Assembly (NCBI RefSeq): GCF_000155675.2
Contig: NC_020911.1
Location: 2,656,501 to 2,720,500, forward strand
Source: Octadecabacter antarcticus 307
GTDB taxonomy: Bacteria > Pseudomonadota > Alphaproteobacteria > Rhodobacterales > Rhodobacteraceae
Direction of reading: 5' to 3'
DNA length: 64,000 nucleotides
Shown here piece by piece: positions 63,089 to 64,000 of the stretch (its first letter is position 1; each line of letters begins with the position of its first letter). Both the position numbers and the translations under genes were made by a program. The notes under the pieces were generated by a model. That model did not search any database. It was not told where the DNA came from and saw only the letters and a list, made by a program, of their open reading frames with translations.

Positions 63089-64000
63089 TACTGCACCGCT
63101 ACTTTGCGCGCCGTTTCGCGTGGACATTCACCGCCACATTTGGCGGGTTCTTCGTGTTGATGCTGCTGATTGATCTGGTCGAACAACTGCGCAGATACGG
63201 CGGCGAGGCCAGCCTTGGCGACATGCTGCAACTTAGCCTTCTTAAACTTCCGAGCCTTCTCTACGATATTTTACCACTCATCATGGTACTGGCGACGGTG
63301 GCGACGTTCCTTGGCCTTGCGCGATCATCCGAATTAATCGTTTCTCGTGCGGCGGGACGATCCGCCCTGCGTGCACTTGTCGCCCCACTGATCGTGACGG
63401 TCATAATAGGCGCGATCACCATCGGCGTATTTAACCCTCTCGTTGCTGCCACATCAAAAGAATTCGAGGCTCGTAAAACCACGTTGCGATCAGACGCGCC
63501 ATCGGTGCTGGCGATCTCGGAAAACGGGTTGTGGTTGCGCCAGGGCGATGACAATAGCCAAACCGTTATTCGTGCTGGCGGCGCTAATCTGGACGGGACG
63601 CAATTGCAGGACGTGACGTTCATCAGGTTTTCTAAAACAGGCCACCCAACCCGCCGGATCGAAGCCGCGACGGCCAACCTGACCATCGGCGCTTGGGATC
63701 TAACAGACGCCAAAGTATGGCCACTGGTCGGTAACCGCGTCGCCGAAAGTGTGGCCACAATCCACACCACCCTGCGCATCCCGTCCACCCTCACTGCGGA
63801 TGAAATCCGCGACAGTTTCGGCGTACCATCCTCAATTGCGATCTGGGAATTGCCCGCCTTCATTGACCGACTTGAGGTCGCAGGTTTTTCAGCAACCCGC
63901 CATCAAGTCTGGCTGCAAATGGAACTCGCGCAACCTGCCTTTTTGCTGGCGATGGTTCTGATAGGCGCGGGCTTTACGATGCGCCATCAGCGCGGTGGGC
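63085..64000 (+). CDS. lptG: LptG, lipopolysaccharide export permease (partial, runs off the window)
   Basis: The ATG at 63085 overlaps the lptF stop (ATGA). About 305 codons are visible: MILHRYFARRFAWTFTATFGGFFVLMLLIDLVEQLRRYGG, LPSLLYDILPLIMVLATVATFLGLARSSELIVSRAAGRSA, a periplasmic domain (NGLWLRQGDDNSQTVIRAGG), then the C-terminal membrane part (LEVAGFSATRHQVWLQMELAQPAFLLAMVLIGAGF). The end of the gene lies beyond 64000. Partner of LptF in LPS export. Confidence 0.92.
   Translation, partial: MILHRYFARRFAWTFTATFGGFFVLMLLIDLVEQLRRYGGEASLGDMLQLSLLKLPSLLYDILPLIMVLATVATFLGLARSSELIVSRAAGRSALRALVAPLIVTVIIGAITIGVFNPLVAATSKEFEARKTTLRSDAPSVLAISENGLWLRQGDDNSQTVIRAGGANLDGTQLQDVTFIRFSKTGHPTRRIEAATANLTIGAWDLTDAKVWPLVGNRVAESVATIHTTLRIPSTLTADEIRDSFGVPSSIAIWELPAFIDRLEVAGFSATRHQVWLQMELAQPAFLLAMVLIGAGFTMRHQRGG

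Overview
This window most likely comes from a marine alphaproteobacterium of the Rhodobacteraceae (Roseobacter group). The reasons are the gene sets and their order (pepA-holC divergent from lptF-lptG, an ABC-F ATPase next to ndk, the ATP-grasp / alpha-E / transglutaminase / Anbu cluster, a C-P lyase cluster with a DUF1045 gene) and SOS boxes of the alphaproteobacterial direct-repeat type GTTC-N7-GTTC. The very high density of broken insertion sequences resembles Octadecabacter-like genomes. That genus is an inference and was not tested.

Layout. 0-3 kb: two broken tyrosine integrases buried in IS5 and IS3 debris. 3.6-6.8 kb: a DUF6671 protein and an IlvD/Edd-family dehydratase. 7.3-14.2 kb: a graveyard of IS21, IS3, IS110 and an unusual zinc-finger transposase. 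14.3-16.4 kb: a LysR regulator divergent from an SbtA-type bicarbonate transporter. 17.2-20.3 kb: an arsenic operon (ArsR-ArsC fusion, GAPDH, ArsJ). 20.8-33.4 kb: a complete phosphonate C-P lyase and uptake locus (phnC-D-E-E, a hexapeptide transferase, phnF, phnG-H-I-J-K-L-N, a DUF1045 gene, phnM) with a decayed phnX at its edge. 33.7-35.1 kb: an IS5 copy riddled with hairpins. 35.2-38.1 kb: GFA, OsmC-like, periplasmic and LysR genes. 38.2-42.3 kb: IS110, IS1182 and IS200 elements. 42.4-45.7 kb: umuDC, a small SOS-linked repeat protein and a ribbon-helix-helix gene. 46.3-48.9 kb: an IS21 element. 49.3-64 kb: conserved chromosomal genes, ending inside lptG.

The most striking signal is a family of very short palindromic insertions, usually 36-41 nt. 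I count about 33 full or nearly full copies and three collapsed ones. Each has one end reading CCCTCTCG, a central hairpin whose stem sequence differs from copy to copy but stays self-complementary, and another end reading CTGCCGGGCAGTG, which is itself a small hairpin. Apart from two copies in IS-flanking DNA, every copy lies inside a transposase gene or its immediate element, in both orientations. One IS5 copy carries nine (eight full, one collapsed), one IS21 copy five or six, and one IS110 copy five plus a collapsed scar; one element sits inside another. Most insertions shift the reading frame or bring a stop. None lies in the roughly 40 kb of ordinary genes and their spacers. I know of no named family that matches; it could be an IS-targeting mobile hairpin or a by-product of IS inactivation.

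The functional genes describe a cell that scavenges phosphorus from phosphonates, imports bicarbonate, detoxifies arsenate by the 1-arseno-3-phosphoglycerate route, and has an SOS mutagenesis operon whose UmuD carries cysteine where serine is normally catalytic.
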